DNA of 64,000 nt, taken from positions 62,001-126,000 of the forward strand of contig CALYLX010000037.1 of the NCBI GenBank assembly GCA_944990035.1. The letters are read 5' to 3'. The stretch is from Clitopilus passeckerianus (Eukaryota; Basidiomycota; Agaricomycetes; Agaricales; Entolomataceae). Positions 33,332-42,730 of the stretch are shown in pieces (position 1 is the stretch's first letter; every line of letters starts with the position of its first letter). The notes under the pieces are model-generated. The model worked only from the letters and a program-made list of their open reading frames with translations, did no database searches and had not been told where the DNA came from. The translations under genes were made by a program, and so were the position numbers.

Positions 33332-35520
33332 ATGACGACGACGAGGCTTGCAAGGGCGTTATGGACGACAAGACTAGCGTACACGAGCCGTAGAGGTCTT
33401 GCAACAGAGGCCGCGACGCTTGAAGGCGGGCACCTCAAGCCGTCCTTATACGGCCAGCCAGTATTCCAGTCGCATCCACATTTAGGTATGAGCGCAAGGT
33501 TCTGGACTCTGTCGGTGCTGAGCATGTTAGGAAGTCAAACCACAGGATTTGACCCCAGGGATTGCACCACAGGAGTATGAGCAGCGCAGACAAACTCTTA
33601 TGGACAGCCTACCAGAACATAGTCTGGTGGTATGTGTGGCTGCTCCGGTCAAATATATGAGCAAGAGTGAGTTCCGTGTGCCTCCTCGAGTCTCCCAATT
33701 CTGAAAATTCTTTCAGATATATTGTAAGCGGTCACACTACTAGCATTTTCTGGTGCTAACCCTTTCCAAGCTACAAGTATAGACAAGCCTCGGACTTTTG
33801 GTATCTCACCGGATTCAATGAACCAGACTCTGCCCTCATTCTCGAAAAGACCTCCAGCTCAAAGGGTTACAGAATGACCCTCTTCTGCCGCGGAAAGGAT
33901 TCCGAGAAAGAGAAATGGGACGGCGCTAGGTTTGTCATATTCGTCTCTCTTCAGCCCCTGGCCTCATCCAAATTTACCTTTTCGCAGAACTGGCTTATAC
34001 GACGCAGCTGCCCTCTTCCGAGCAGACGAAGCACAGCCCATATCCGCGTTTTCGTCGCACCTCCGCTCTGCCGTCAGCCAGCATTCTCATATCTATGTTG
34101 ACGTCACCAATTCCCCATCCTTGCGGCGAAGTCAGCGGAATGCTGCAAACATCAACAAATCTGTGCTGAAGTATCTGATCCCAGGGGGAGTCACTAAGAC
34201 CGATTATGATGTGGTTGTGGATGGTCTGTCGACGGCAAAGAGGAAGCCACTTGCTCCGGAGGTGGCGAGGCTGCGAGCGGTAAAGAGTCCGGCCGAGCAG
34301 AGGATTATGAGGACTGCGGCGGATATTAGTGGGAGGGCTCATGCAAAGGTTAGTGCAACTGCACCTGAAAGTATCTGGAATATGGGTTGATTAACGGCTG
34401 TGTTCAGACGATGAGATTTAGTCGACCTGGATTGTCGGAAGCCGCAATAGCGGCGCATTTTGAATACCTTTGTGCACTCTCCGGGTCGCAGAGACCGGCT
34501 TATGTTCCGGTTGTTGCTTCAGGGTAAGCACTGGGTCACTTTTGTCCTTGGATTATTTGCTGACGAGGTATACAGACCGAATGCTCTAATAATACATTAT
34601 ACTAATAACGATCAAGTCGTTAATAATAATGAACTCATACTAATGGACGCTGGATGTGAATACAAGTATGTTATCGTCCATATCATTCGGAATCTATACT
34701 AACTAACGAATTTCAGTGGATATGCATCAGATATAAGTATGACCTTTCCCTATTTGGCGCGTTGCATTCTTCGTTAACGCCTTTGTTCCCCAGCTCGGAC
34801 TTGGCCCGCCTCCGGGACGTTCACCGAGCCACAGAGAGACCTCTACTCCGCCGTCCTCTCGGCACAGAAACGCCTCATCACTTCATGCACCGAAAAGGCC
34901 GATCTCTCGCTCTACGCCATGCATCGCCTCTCATGCGAGTATTTGCGGGAGGAGTTGAAACAGCTGGGATTCGATTTTAGTGGGGCAAAAGGGCATGACT
35001 TGGAGAATGTGTTGTATCCGCACTTCTTGAGTCACCCGATAGGGATTGGTGAGTCTTGGGATTTACTGCATGGACACTGGCAGGAGGTGTTAATGAATTT
35101 CGTAGACCTTCATGAGTCGAGTAATTTTGATCGGTCTGGGTCGTGAGTTTATACCGGTTGAATAAACTGTGGATGTCGACTCATGCTCGTCGTTTGTAGG
35201 CTGAAGGCAGGCATGGTCGTCACTATTGAGCCTGGGATCTATGTCCCGCCCACGGCACAGTTCCCAAAACATTACCATAATATTGGGATTCGGATAGAGG
35301 TATGGACTTTCATCTTGACCTTTTGTCTATAATACTTATGCATCGGGTTGCAGGACGAGGTGTTGGTTGGTAAGGAGCATCCAGAGGTCCTGTCTGCTAC
35401 AGCACCGAAGGAGGTCAGCGCTCCTTTGCACGCTTCATAACGTCTGGCTAATATGTTCTCTTGTAGATTGTGGATGTAGAGGGAGCATGTCAAGGTTCAA
35501 TTGGCTTAGAACCATTCTAG
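33332..35520 (+). CDS. ICP55: Mitochondrial intermediate-cleaving Xaa-Pro aminopeptidase (Icp55/XPNPEP3 type)
   Basis: Thirteen exons (33332-33485, 33535-33666, 33717-33723, 33771-33929, 33988-34348, 34408-34523, 34576-34665, 34717-34736, 34794-35048, 35106-35142, 35200-35299, 35354-35413, 35467-35520) give 514 residues. The N-terminus is Arg/Thr-rich without acidic residues, as in a mitochondrial presequence (MTTTRLARALWTTRLAYTSR). The N-terminal domain has NIFYKYRQASDFWYLTGFNE. The pita-bread metallopeptidase domain has ligands Asp334 (LMDAGCEY), Asp345 (YASDITRTW), His427 (SHPIGI), Glu454 (TIEPGIY) and Glu477 (NIGIRIE). Icp55 removes one residue after MPP cleavage and stabilises imported proteins. 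The 7-nt third exon is required for NIFYKY. Confidence 0.93.
33717..33723 (+). other. 7-nt micro-exon in ICP55
   Basis: ATATATT lies between an acceptor TTTCAG and a donor GTAAGC. It completes Asn, gives Ile, and begins Phe of the conserved NIFYKYRQ motif. Skipping it would shift the frame. Confidence 0.8.
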
Positions 35521-35654
35521 CTAGGTCACTTGACGCAGCCTTCGGCCCGCAAGTTTATCCCTACTCATTCATCCCTGAGTCGCCTTGTGGCTCAATCTCG
35601 AGGTGACGATCTTATAAATACGATGTAGATGGTTGTCGTTGATTTGCAAGCATA

Positions 35655-36317
35655 ATGTCCCCAAAGCGTCAGCTTCTCTTCGACCAGACACTCGAGCTCT
35701 CTAACCTGGTCCTTTCGGACTGTACGAGGCCGACTATTCACATCACAGGTAGCGTTGGCAAAGGCAGCACGGCAGCTGTTGTCTACAGCATACTCCGACA
35801 TGCAAGCCCTCCTTACTCGGTTGGCAGATTGACCAGTCCCTTCCTCACTACTATTTGCAACGATATTATCATCGATGACAACCCCGTCTCACAAGCTGCC
35901 TTCGACTGGATTTCCCAGCGAGTTGAAGCAGTAGCGGAGGACCATAGCCTGACTGTCCACGCCAAAGTCGATCTGGCCATTGTGGTTCTCAAGGGTGGGA
36001 AAACAAATTGTACCAATGTTCTGCCGACGTCCGGTATCCCGGTCTCTGCGATTACGTCTGTTGTGGTGCACCATCACAGAGAACTTGGAAACTCGGTGGC
36101 TGAAATAGCCGTGGAAAAGGCTGTGAGGGACGACCCTGCAAGCAGCGTTTCACGCTTGAGGCCAGGAACGTCGTTTAGGCCGTGGCTGGCATGGTCAGTC
36201 CATCGGGTAGGACGCGCCAGCCTTGGGATGGCAACTGTAGTTGCTCCTCTAATCGGAATTAGAATTAGTAGTGTAAGCTACCTCAATTTCAAGTATCTCT
36301 CCTCGCAGGCAACCTAG
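35655..36317 (+). pseudogene. Folylpolyglutamate/dihydrofolate synthase (FolC/Fol3-like) relic
   Basis: An open frame of 220 residues begins like a Mur-ligase-type FolC protein: PTIHITGSVGKGSTAAVVYS corresponds to the HVAGTNGKGS ATP loop, RLTSPFLTTICNDIIID to the TSPHL segment, and VDLAIVVLKGGKTNCTNVLP to the ...VEVGLGGRLDATN region. VSAITSVVVHHHRELGNS with AEIAVEKA corresponds to the DHxxxLG helix. Key residues are changed (TNGKGS to SVGKGS, SPHL to SPFL, GGRLDATN to GGKTNCTN), the segment between the second and third blocks is shortened, and no C-terminal ligase half follows. A live gene would be about 450-500 residues. I read this as a decayed copy. Its downstream end overlaps a dispersed repeat. 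Confidence 0.75.
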
Positions 36318-36350
36318 TCAACGGACTGTTCCAACCTTCCGTCATACAGT
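36200..36350 (+). repeat. Dispersed repeat, copy 1 (with 40100-40330 and 58740-58990)
   Basis: Shares GGACGC-CC(A/G)GCCTTGGG-TGGCAACTG and, about 90 bp later, CAGGCAACCT(A/C)GTC(A/G)A with the copy at 40170-40280. It is the most diverged of the three and directly follows the FolC-like relic. Confidence 0.5.
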
Positions 36351-36712
36351 GTCTGATTAGTATTTGTGATTTCATTGAATGATGTTGCAGGCCATCAGCA
36401 CCTCTCGTCTATATGCAACGATCTAGAGGATATACAGGAGCTCTTCAAGCTCAAATGCCAGAAGGAAATTATCGTCTTGCATTCAGAATTTAAATAAAGT
36501 ATGGGGGCTAGAACTAGGTGGCGCAACCCTCCATGATTACTGTGTGAACTAATTTATCGACATGGACGAAGTACTTTGAATACGTGCGGAACACACGCAG
36601 TCTCAGCCTCTCTATGTTCATCATAGTTGAGCTTCTAAGGTGAAAGTGATACATTTTAGAAATATACATAGGGTTTAGAAGAGAGAGAAGAAGGGTTGCT
36701 CGAGGTTGAAAA
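36318..36712. other. Intergenic region
   Basis: About 395 bp between the FolC-like relic and the 3' end of a minus-strand orphan. AT-rich; I see no further gene. Confidence 0.3.
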
Positions 36713-37120
36713 TCAAACCGCGTCTGGGTTCACAAAAAACCATCCCGGCTTGGCCACCTTGGGTAACCCGAGAGTCACTTGCAGCCTCTCCAATTCTCTC
36801 AGTAAAGGTATGTAGTCAGACTCCTTATGCCATGGTGTCTTGTCGTCAGCGAACGCGATGACATAGCCAATTTGACGTGTCTTGCTGTCAGGACGGTCAC
36901 AAGCATAAGCAACAGCTCTCCGGGCGGGATAGGCAGCATAGGCAGCATTGATAGTAGCGTTGATACCTGAACGTGCATGACAACTGTTCTTTCTACGTTC
37001 GGGATATCGCTCGTGATTGGGGTCGTCTGGGATCCCTGGCCATGTGCTGCGCTGAATCAACTCCTCGTTGGTAAGGAAGAACCCAAGAACGCGACCACAA
37101 TCATAAGTCCTGGAACCCAT
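36713..37120 (-). CDS. Intronless small orphan, 135 residues
   Basis: A single frame MGSRTYDCGRVLGFFLTNEE to PGWFFVNPDAV. It contains several Cys, Arg and Tyr residues (HARSGINATINAAYAAYPAR, RAVAYACDRPDSKTRQIGY) but no signal peptide or membrane helix. I recognise no family. The mixed composition and the lack of a longer overlapping frame favour a real gene, but a single 408-bp frame is modest evidence. Confidence 0.45.
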   Translation of the reverse strand: MGSRTYDCGRVLGFFLTNEELIQRSTWPGIPDDPNHERYPERRKNSCHARSGINATINAAYAAYPARRAVAYACDRPDSKTRQIGYVIAFADDKTPWHKESDYIPLLRELERLQVTLGLPKVAKPGWFFVNPDAV

Positions 37121-37979
37121 GCTAATTGACCTATATAGAAGTCAGTGTAAGGAATATGTCCTTGAACAAACTACACTGACCTATTTCTCGGTTCAGAACG
37201 GATAAGGTGGTAAATTGAAACCAGAACTCTAGAGCTCTAGAAGCAATTCAATCAAGTCACGTGCAGACCGAAATACGACCCCAAGGTCCGTAAATGCTGT
37301 GCAAGGTGGCGCAAAGCGTGGCCCTCGGGCGGCGGCTCAGTGGCCCCCATCAACTCTGTGGGCTGTCACTATCCCGTAAACAACTTTTCGAAATTTCAAG
37401 CCAGTCCGAATGCGTCGAGTTCCTGGATAAGCTGCACGCACATAGCTCGAATTCTAATCGGGTACTTATTCTGATATTCTTTCCATGGGGCAGTCGACTT
37501 CATTTTCCAGATCTTTCATCAGCGACATGTACTAACGCCGAGTGACTACAGCTAATCAGAATTCGGAATGACCAGAGATTGAAATCAAAATTTTCCCTTG
37601 CGCCCACAGCATTATATCAGGTATTATAACCCGTCTCCCAGCTGGAGCCGAACGTGACAGGAGAAACTCTACTAAGGAAGGGGGAATACCAGATAAAATC
37701 CGATACCATGCGGAAATACCTATATTCGCGGTCCGAAATTCGAATAATCTGTGCTCAGAGCCCAAACTGGAACAATGGTGTCGGCCCTGGGGCTGGAGTT
37801 TCTCCGACTGGCTGTTGAGTGTGATGATGGTCAGATTAAAACGAAAATAGTGTGGGATTGTTACCAGCGGATATGTTAGGCGCGAGGGGGGCCTACGGCA
37901 TGCGTGGGGTCACGTTTGCAGAATATAAGAGTCACGCCAAATCCGAGTAGTATTCTCGGCCAACCAATCATTCTTCGTC
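37121..37979. other. Intergenic region between two orphans
   Basis: About 860 bp between divergently placed orphan genes. An 83-residue plus frame (37294-37545) has no support. No repeats or RNA signals seen. Confidence 0.3.
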
Positions 37980-39131
37980 ATGCCTTTAACAGCGAAAAAA
38001 CTGACACTCTGCCTCAAAGCGCGAGCAGAATCCTCCGAGTGGAATAAATGCAACCTCGAGAGTCCGTGGTACGCCCTGTACGAGGCCGTATTCCGGGCCA
38101 GTCTGAAGATGGCGAATTCAACCGCTCTTCTACGCAAAGACAATGCTCTGTTTGTTGTACAACAAGATACTATCTGGCTGCCCAAAGGGGCACTGGGGCG
38201 CCTCAAAGAGAGAGGAAAGGAAGCGGCGGATACGTATATTCCAACTGGAAATCCGCAAATTGCTTCGGGGATGCTAGCTCCTAGGACAAGAGCGCAGAAG
38301 AAAAAGGCTCGGGAGGTGTTGGAAGCTAATGCCAGAAGCAACGCCAGCAACGAGGATGACAATGGCGGCAGCAACAGTGGCAACGATGAAGATGAGGACG
38401 AAGAGGATGATAACGAGGACAACGCTCGCGGCAACTACGACGGCAACAGCAATAACGGCGATGATAGCGGCGAAGATCATGATGATTTCGACGAGGGCCA
38501 TCAAGACCTGGCTGACAGCGACGCTCAACCTCTTGATCCTCCTCTTCGAGACTCAGTCTCTGTTGGGAGCACTTTTTCTGTCAAAGGCGCCGACGGAACT
38601 GGTATTCCTGACTTCAGCTTTAACTTCTTGAAAGGCAGGGAGGCCAAGGTCGGAGGTGCGGACGGAGCGGAGGCCGACTACCCAAGCACCTTAGGTGGGT
38701 TTGAGATACCCTGTTTCTATACGGTGGGATTTGGAGAAATCAAGCCTGCTGCCCCCCGGAGACTCACGGGCGAAGAATTTGAGGATGCAAAGGAGGTCCG
38801 CCTAGCACTCGCTCGGAACCAGCTGGTCCTATACATTGACATCCTCTTTCGACTCCGTAGATTGGAAAAGATTCAGAGTATTCCGGTACTTGCAGCTGCT
38901 GGACAATTCTGGCAGTGGACCATCGTCAACCGCGACCAACGCCCGCGATGGGATTACCTCCGAGGGCAGGCTTTGGAGGATACGACCGGGTTTGACTACC
39001 ACGATTACCAGTTGTCCTTCTCGGACGCTGTCAAGTTACTGACGGAGGCCTCTGAAGAAGAGATGAAGAAATTTGTTAAAGCACTTGTAGAGACAATGGA
39101 GACAGTCGCGGCCACCCTCAATGCGAAGTAG
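37980..39131 (+). CDS. Intronless orphan with PD-(D/E)XK-like signature and acidic insert
   Basis: A single exon encodes 383 residues. Residues 1-115 are helical and basic. Residues 118-182 form an Asn/Asp/Glu/Gly low-complexity acidic tract. A mixed alpha/beta domain follows with GTGIPDFSF (Asp211), 40 residues later VGFGEIKPAAPRR (Glu253, Lys255), and then helices VRLALARNQLVLYIDILFRL and GQFWQWTIVN. A Pro-Asp followed by Glu-x-Lys on neighbouring strands, then a helix, is the core pattern of PD-(D/E)XK nucleases; mushroom genomes contain orphan families with this pattern. The nuclease assignment is my inference. The lack of introns in an intron-rich genome, together with neighbouring relics, fits an accessory or mobile-associated gene. 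Confidence 0.6.
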   Translation: MPLTAKKLTLCLKARAESSEWNKCNLESPWYALYEAVFRASLKMANSTALLRKDNALFVVQQDTIWLPKGALGRLKERGKEAADTYIPTGNPQIASGMLAPRTRAQKKKAREVLEANARSNASNEDDNGGSNSGNDEDEDEEDDNEDNARGNYDGNSNNGDDSGEDHDDFDEGHQDLADSDAQPLDPPLRDSVSVGSTFSVKGADGTGIPDFSFNFLKGREAKVGGADGAEADYPSTLGGFEIPCFYTVGFGEIKPAAPRRLTGEEFEDAKEVRLALARNQLVLYIDILFRLRRLEKIQSIPVLAAAGQFWQWTIVNRDQRPRWDYLRGQALEDTTGFDYHDYQLSFSDAVKLLTEASEEEMKKFVKALVETMETVAATLNAK

Positions 39132-40690
39132 TATTGACGCGTATCCTTATAATTTAGCAGACTCAAATGATAGATTAAGGAATCAGAATCGAGGGCTCGG
39201 AGGGATTGAAGTAGTATTAATAGTCAACTTGAATGTTCTGAGCGCCTGTAGTCGATGAAGAAAATCAACCAACTATGGCGAAGAAACAGGCTCGTGTGTA
39301 ATTACAACGTTAAGGGCAGCAATGCTACCATGCGAGCAGAACAAATGTCTATTCGTAACGATAGTCATCGGTACTGGTTAGGCAACGAGGAGTAGGTAAG
39401 GGAGGCTAAGTCGGATGTAGAAATACATCGGTCGTACCAATATCTGTGGAGCAAGGACATGCGCACGATAACCCAAAGGGAACGGGATGGTCGAGGCTTG
39501 TGTTTGGGAGTAGGAAACGTAGACACTGCGTAGCAGAGCGCGATTCGTATGAGAAAGACCTAGTGATCCAGGGGGGTCAGGCCGATTAGGCTTGAAGAAT
39601 CGCCTGCCATCTTGAGTTAAAGGCCGAGCGAGTCCCGGACCACAACCAGCATCCTGTCGCTACGTACAGCTCTTTAAAGCAAAGACGAGTCGGTACCACT
39701 GGCTGAGAATCTAAGAGTGTAGAGCAGCCCTACCGACTCAAAGGAGGATACAGATGGGCCATCCACGGCGCTGGCGAATAGTGAGCTACGAAGAACATGA
39801 CCTCAATAATTCAAGAGTGACTTACCAGAAATTTACTCCGTCGCAACAAATGTCTGCAGAACGAGAAAAAGTCCGAGTGACGAGCGTCGACGCCTTCATA
39901 CTCAACGGTCCCAATCGTATGCACTCACAGGGTTGGGTAAAGCATGGACGAACGTCCGCTGGAACATGAAGGATCCGTGCACCCAAGTTACTTTAGGGCA
40001 AGCCTTTTGTCGATCCTGTCAGCCACCTCAGCGAGGTCAAGGAAAATCGAGAACGCTGACTCGCCTTTCGAATGAAACATCCAGTTTCAGAGAACACCGG
40101 GCATTGGGTGAAGAGGTACACTCGGAACGAAGCTCGCATAGTCAGTCAAGTTGTCCCCGATCAGGAAGGACGCCCCGGCCTTGGGTTGGCAACTGCAGGT
40201 GCTCTGGTGTTCAGACTCGATGGTGCAGGGTACTCCGATTCTAAGTCTCTCCCCTGACAGGCAACCTCGTCGATGGGTTGTTCCCTCCATACAAGTTACT
40301 GGTCCTTTTTGCGATCTCACTGTTGTGATAGACGCAGCCGTGCTGTAATTAGGATCTCGTAATGTGGGTTTCGTAAGTCACAAAGATGGACGCGTACATA
40401 CGGCAGTCCAGACGAGGGATTCCGGTAAATCCCTGTCTGATCGTCTGCGTCTCAATCTTATCTGATAAAACTTTCCCATGTTCCAACCACCGGATCACCA
40501 TAGAGCCCCCCAAGTAATACATTCAAGCTCCCACGAGGCGGTGAACAAATGCCGCCATGCGTACCTTGCTCAGCAACGATTAAGATACCCGCCTTTCCGA
40601 GCGAATTGCTTCGACTGACCCTGAATTTCGATCTTCTACATATGAGATCAGTCAAGTCAAGTAATCACATTCAACTCCCCTCCTCCTCCC
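39132..40690. other. Accessory intergenic region with dispersed repeat
   Basis: About 1.56 kb without a supported gene. The right part holds repeat copy 2. The left part (39180-39760) has only short frames. Confidence 0.4.
39985..40335 (+). repeat. Dispersed repeat, copy 2
   Basis: Shares with 58640-58990 a run of blocks in the same order: AGGGCAAGC or AGGACAAGC, GAACACCG-GC-TGGGTGAAG, AGGTACA, AAGCTCGCAT, GTCCCCG, CAGGAAGGACGCCCC, then TGGTGTTCAGACT and GATGGTGCAGGGTACTCC. Stops occur in all frames, so neither copy is an intact gene. Confidence 0.65.
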
Positions 40691-41624
40691 ATGGGCAAAG
40701 AATACGACGAAATACCCCAGAGCCTTTTCAAATGGATAAATGAGCAGAAAGTATTCTGGGTTGCTACTGGTCCGCTCAGTGAAGACGGCTTGGTGAATGT
40801 CTCCCCGAAAGGGGTTGATGGCTCGTTCCACATCGTCAATGCAAACAGGGTCTGGTTTGAGGACCTCACTGGAAGTGGTACGTCGTATACGTCCTGCCTG
40901 AGGCTACATGTGTCCTCAAAATGGTTAACTCGTAGGTGTCGCGACGATTGCCCACGTTCGCGAGAACAGAAGGATAACCATTCTGTTCAATGCCTTCGAA
41001 GGACCTCCCAGGATTCTTAGGCTTTATGGAAAAGGTATGAACTCGGTTTACGACAAGGCTCCCTGCTAAATTCTGCCCAACAGGTACCATACACGAGTTC
41101 GGTACTCCAGAATACGAGGAACTACTTCCCCCCGGAGTACGTCAGACCGGTTCCCGAGCAGTGGTGATAATCGACGTTTTCAAAGCTGTGACGGTTAGCC
41201 CTGACACCCTTGCATCCCATCTTCTCATGCTCATCACGAGTGCTAGTCCTGCGGATTTGGGGTACCCTTCTATGACTATGCCGGCCCTCGAACCAGGATT
41301 ATCACTATGGGCAAAGTTATTGAATCAGGCGAGATACTCAACACCGGTCTCAAATACTGGTGGAAAAAAATGAACCTCGTCAGCATTGATGGACTCCCCG
41401 GCTTGCAAACTGCACATGAATCGACGCAGAAGTTTGTTACACCTAATAAGCAGATTACTGATGGCCTGGATGAAAAAGGGAAGGCGACAACCAGGAAAAG
41501 GGCAGAGGAGACGCGGGTCGGGGGTGCGAGGACAAATGACCTGAAAGTCGTGATTGCGTTCTTTGCTGGAGCGGCTGTGGCCGTCAGTTATATCAGGCTA
41601 TTCAAAGCTGCTGGTAATCTATGA
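40691..41624 (+). CDS. Pyridoxamine 5'-phosphate oxidase (PPOX)-family protein with C-terminal membrane segment
   Basis: Four exons (40691-40877, 40936-41034, 41084-41193, 41247-41624) give 257 residues. The FMN-binding split-barrel core is visible: KWINEQKVFWVATGPLSEDG, VNVSPKGVDGSFHIVNANRV, the strand ATIAHVRENRRITILFNAFE, and SCGFGVPFYDYAGPRTRI. The C-terminal part has a hydrophobic segment VVIAFFAGAAVAVSYIRLF (about 233-251) that may anchor it in a membrane. Related fungal proteins are flavin/haem/F420-binding reductases or of unknown function; I cannot assign the cofactor. It is not PdxH itself, which has a different C-terminus. Confidence 0.82.
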
Positions 41625-42730
41625 TATCCGCTCGCCTCATGACAGTTTTTGTTTCCCATCCCTTCTAGCTTTACCCTCACTCAGTTTTTCGTCGTCTGTA
41701 TTACGCTACTTGTTAAATAATAGTCTCAATTGCCTGTGATCCAATATTCCGATAAAACTGAACCAATGCACGCCAAGGAAAACATGACTGGGTGCAAAAA
41801 TGTGAGACAATGCGTCAGGCTCCTCATCAGATTCACAGTTATGCTACAGGGCCACTGCATGACATCCTGCTATTGAGACGCGACGTCGCGTCCACATTCA
41901 GCCGGCATATATTGCTCTTATTTACGAGCCCCTCGGCTATTCTGGGCGCTTAATGGCCAAAGAACCAGTTGGAGGCCTAATTTCGCTTCCAAGAACTCTA
42001 TTGAACCCATACACTGTAAGAAAAAAGCTATGTTATAACTTGACGCTTCACGCCAAGGCCCACCTTTAGCAACGGGGGGCCGTTATGCGTTATGTTGGAC
42101 CGCTAAGCTCCTGAATTGCCTTTTTTGGACCGGTTTTCAGGGTCAGAATCCGCATTTGGTACCCACCGGTAGCAACTCGGCCTCCGTTATGCGTGACGCG
42201 CAGCGCTTTAGGCAACAATTTCGGGCCTCCGTTATGCGTTACGGTTGCTTCCCTACAGATCGCTACAGTGACCTTCTTTTGCAAACACATGGGAGCCTAA
42301 ATTGACTAACGAGTCTCATGGGAAAGGTTCTTAACGCTTTTCAACGTTGAGCGGGCGCAACTTCGGCCGTACCGATTGGCTTGGTAATCGGATCACGGAG
42401 ATGTCAATACATTTCTACGGCAGCTCTCAATTTGCTTCCGTTATTTGTATCTGCTTCAGGATACCGGAAACAGTTCTATTCGAAGGATAAACCGTTAAAT
42501 TGAGTAACATCAATCTTCTCATGGGAATCCACATACAGGCCCGGTCATGGCGAGTTCTATACTGGATTCAATCAAAGCTACTGCCGTTATGTAGGCCCCA
42601 CTAAGAAGAGGGCAAACAAGATCGATGTTTTACTCGTGGTGATTGGTCATAATAGAGCGACCGTTCCATACTGCCCCTCGAACGGCTTGTCGTTCCTTCT
42701 TCAAACCACACCTCTCATTTTTTCCTCACC
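41625..42730. other. Intergenic region upstream of the P450 gene
   Basis: 1.1 kb without a supported ORF. Contains the CCGTTATGCGT motif cluster (separate entry) and presumably the P450 promoter. Confidence 0.4.
42080..42239 (+). repeat. Three copies of CCGTTATGCGT
   Basis: The 11-mer occurs at 42080-42090, 42184-42194 and 42229-42239. Copies 2 and 3 share the longer string GGCCTCCGTTATGCGT followed by (G/T)ACG. Three exact copies in 160 bp are well beyond chance. Confidence 0.7.

Noticed and set aside
37294..37545. 83-residue plus-strand ORF
   Set aside because: No domain, no signal peptide that convinces, no splice partner.
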